Positions 63,285 to 64,000 of a DNA stretch of 64,000 bases are shown one piece after another. The stretch comes from Bacteroidetes bacterium B1(2017). Its GTDB lineage: Bacteria > Bacteroidota > Bacteroidia > UKL13-3. Every line of letters begins with the position of its first letter. The first letter of the stretch is position 1. The stretch lies in contig NKJG01000002.1 of assembly GCA_002256395.1 (NCBI GenBank), positions 124,001 through 188,000 of the forward strand, read 5' to 3'. A program made the translations under genes and the position numbers. The notes below the pieces were generated by a model. It ran no database searches. It saw only the letters and a list, made by a program, of their open reading frames with translations, and was not told the origin of the DNA.

Positions 63285-64000
63285 ATGAGGTATTTCGGTT
63301 TAAGTATTCTATTTATTTCTATATTCTTATCTGCTTGTACAAATAAGTACCAAAAGGCACTTAAAAATCCAGATAATAGGTTGAAGCTAGAAATGGCAGA
63401 TGCATATTATAAAAAGAAGGATTTTGTAAGAGCCATTAGCTTATACGAGCAGGTTGAGGATGCATACAGCGGTACACCAACTGCTGAAAAAATCTTGTAC
63501 AATAGTGGGCAGTGTAATTTTGGATTGAAAATGTATGCACTTTCTGGTTTTCAATTCAAAACCTATTTTGAGAATTTTCCTTCTGGTGAGCATGCCGAAG
63601 AATGTTTATATATGAATGCCTATTGCGCCTATTTGGAGTCGTTTGAACCAGAGTTGGATCAGACCGATACATACAAGGCAATAGAAACATTTAGGATATT
63701 TATTAATGTGTATCCAGAAAGTAAATATATAAATGAATGCAATACTTATTTGGATAAGTTGCGTGAGAAGTTGAGTTATAAAGCCTATCGTACTGCTAAG
63801 ATGTACTACAATATGGGCGAATACAAAAGTGCGATTGTTAGTTTAAAAAACATTTCAAGAGAATTTCCTGAGATGATTCAAAAGGAAGAAGTAGATTATT
63901 TGATTGTTAAATCTAGTTATTTATTGGCTCAAAACAGTATTCAAACCAAGCAAAAAGAGCGTTATGAAAATACCCTTTTAGCTTATGATGAGTTTACTGA
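63285..64000 (+). CDS. bamD: Outer membrane assembly lipoprotein BamD (partial)
   Basis: 238 codons of an open frame that is still open at the window edge; the start is inside the window. A lipoprotein signal ends IFLSAC (Cys near residue 18). TPR-like helical repeats follow, with ADAYYKKKDFVRAISLYEQV and the tract FKTYFENFPSGEHAEECLYM (quoted in part as FPSGEHAEECLYM), and AIETFRIFINVYPESKY, the usual BamD spacing. BamD is the essential partner of BamA in folding outer-membrane proteins. Confidence 0.9.
   Translation, partial: MRYFGLSILFISIFLSACTNKYQKALKNPDNRLKLEMADAYYKKKDFVRAISLYEQVEDAYSGTPTAEKILYNSGQCNFGLKMYALSGFQFKTYFENFPSGEHAEECLYMNAYCAYLESFEPELDQTDTYKAIETFRIFINVYPESKYINECNTYLDKLREKLSYKAYRTAKMYYNMGEYKSAIVSLKNISREFPEMIQKEEVDYLIVKSSYLLAQNSIQTKQKERYENTLLAYDEFT

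Noticed and set aside
1..64000. CRISPR arrays, IS elements, prophage, toxin-antitoxin or defence systems
   Set aside because: No regularly spaced repeats, transposases, integrases or defence-type proteins were seen; the genes read as normal chromosomal housekeeping and envelope functions.

Overview
The window reads as chromosomal DNA of a Bacteroidota bacterium, probably a free-living Chitinophagales- or Sphingobacteriales-like lineage. The evidence is AT-rich DNA, several exact TAnnTTTG promoter boxes with almost no Shine-Dalgarno sequences, a secreted amylase with a type IX secretion (T9SS) sorting domain, an S46 dipeptidyl-peptidase, LruC and DUF4920 proteins, and a DUF349 repeat protein. 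No insertion sequence, phage, CRISPR array, rRNA or tRNA gene was seen. Gene density is high and no gap exceeds 300 bases.

Layout. 1-13.5 kb is mostly minus strand: a tandem D-Ala-D-Ala ligase fusion, a methyltransferase, a DUF349 protein divergent from an HMG-CoA lyase, a serine hydrolase, a His/Tyr/Asn-rich secreted protein, a TetR/AarF pair, and a folK-deoxynucleoside kinase-wbqC operon. 13.5-23 kb holds small secreted proteins and lipoproteins, DUF805 and DUF2625 proteins, fabD, and a surface-glycan group of one GT9 enzyme between two polytopic GT-C-like proteins. 23-35 kb holds pyruvate carboxylase, a seven-PAS hybrid histidine kinase followed by a receiver-DHp protein, uvrA and an outer-membrane protein. 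35-44 kb holds an ECF sigma factor with a tiny anti-sigma-like protein, two PiT phosphate transporters (one with its DUF47 partner) and an S46 peptidase. 44-49 kb holds guaA, mnmH/selU and an LruC-domain protein.

The most interesting block is 49.4-55.9 kb. kdnA, kdnB and a metal-type kdsA form one operon, followed by a transaldolase-family protein fused to a CBS pair and a diverged KdsC-like phosphatase. KdnA and KdnB make the 8-amino sugar Kdo8N in Shewanella. The CBS pair closely resembles that of the Kdo-pathway isomerase KdsD/KpsF, but the SIS isomerase domain is replaced by a transaldolase barrel. The barrel keeps the Schiff-base lysine but has changed donor-site residues. I infer a Kdo8N supply cluster with a non-canonical source of arabinose-5-phosphate; this is a hypothesis.

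56-64 kb holds polyphosphate kinase, the T9SS amylase, a TPR protein, 3-hydroxyanthranilate dioxygenase, a lipoprotein, an NlpC/P60 hydrolase and the start of bamD, cut by the window edge.

Several start codons were moved from the longest open frame to an internal ATG because of promoter boxes, signal peptides or overlaps. All family calls rest on motif recognition, not on database searches.
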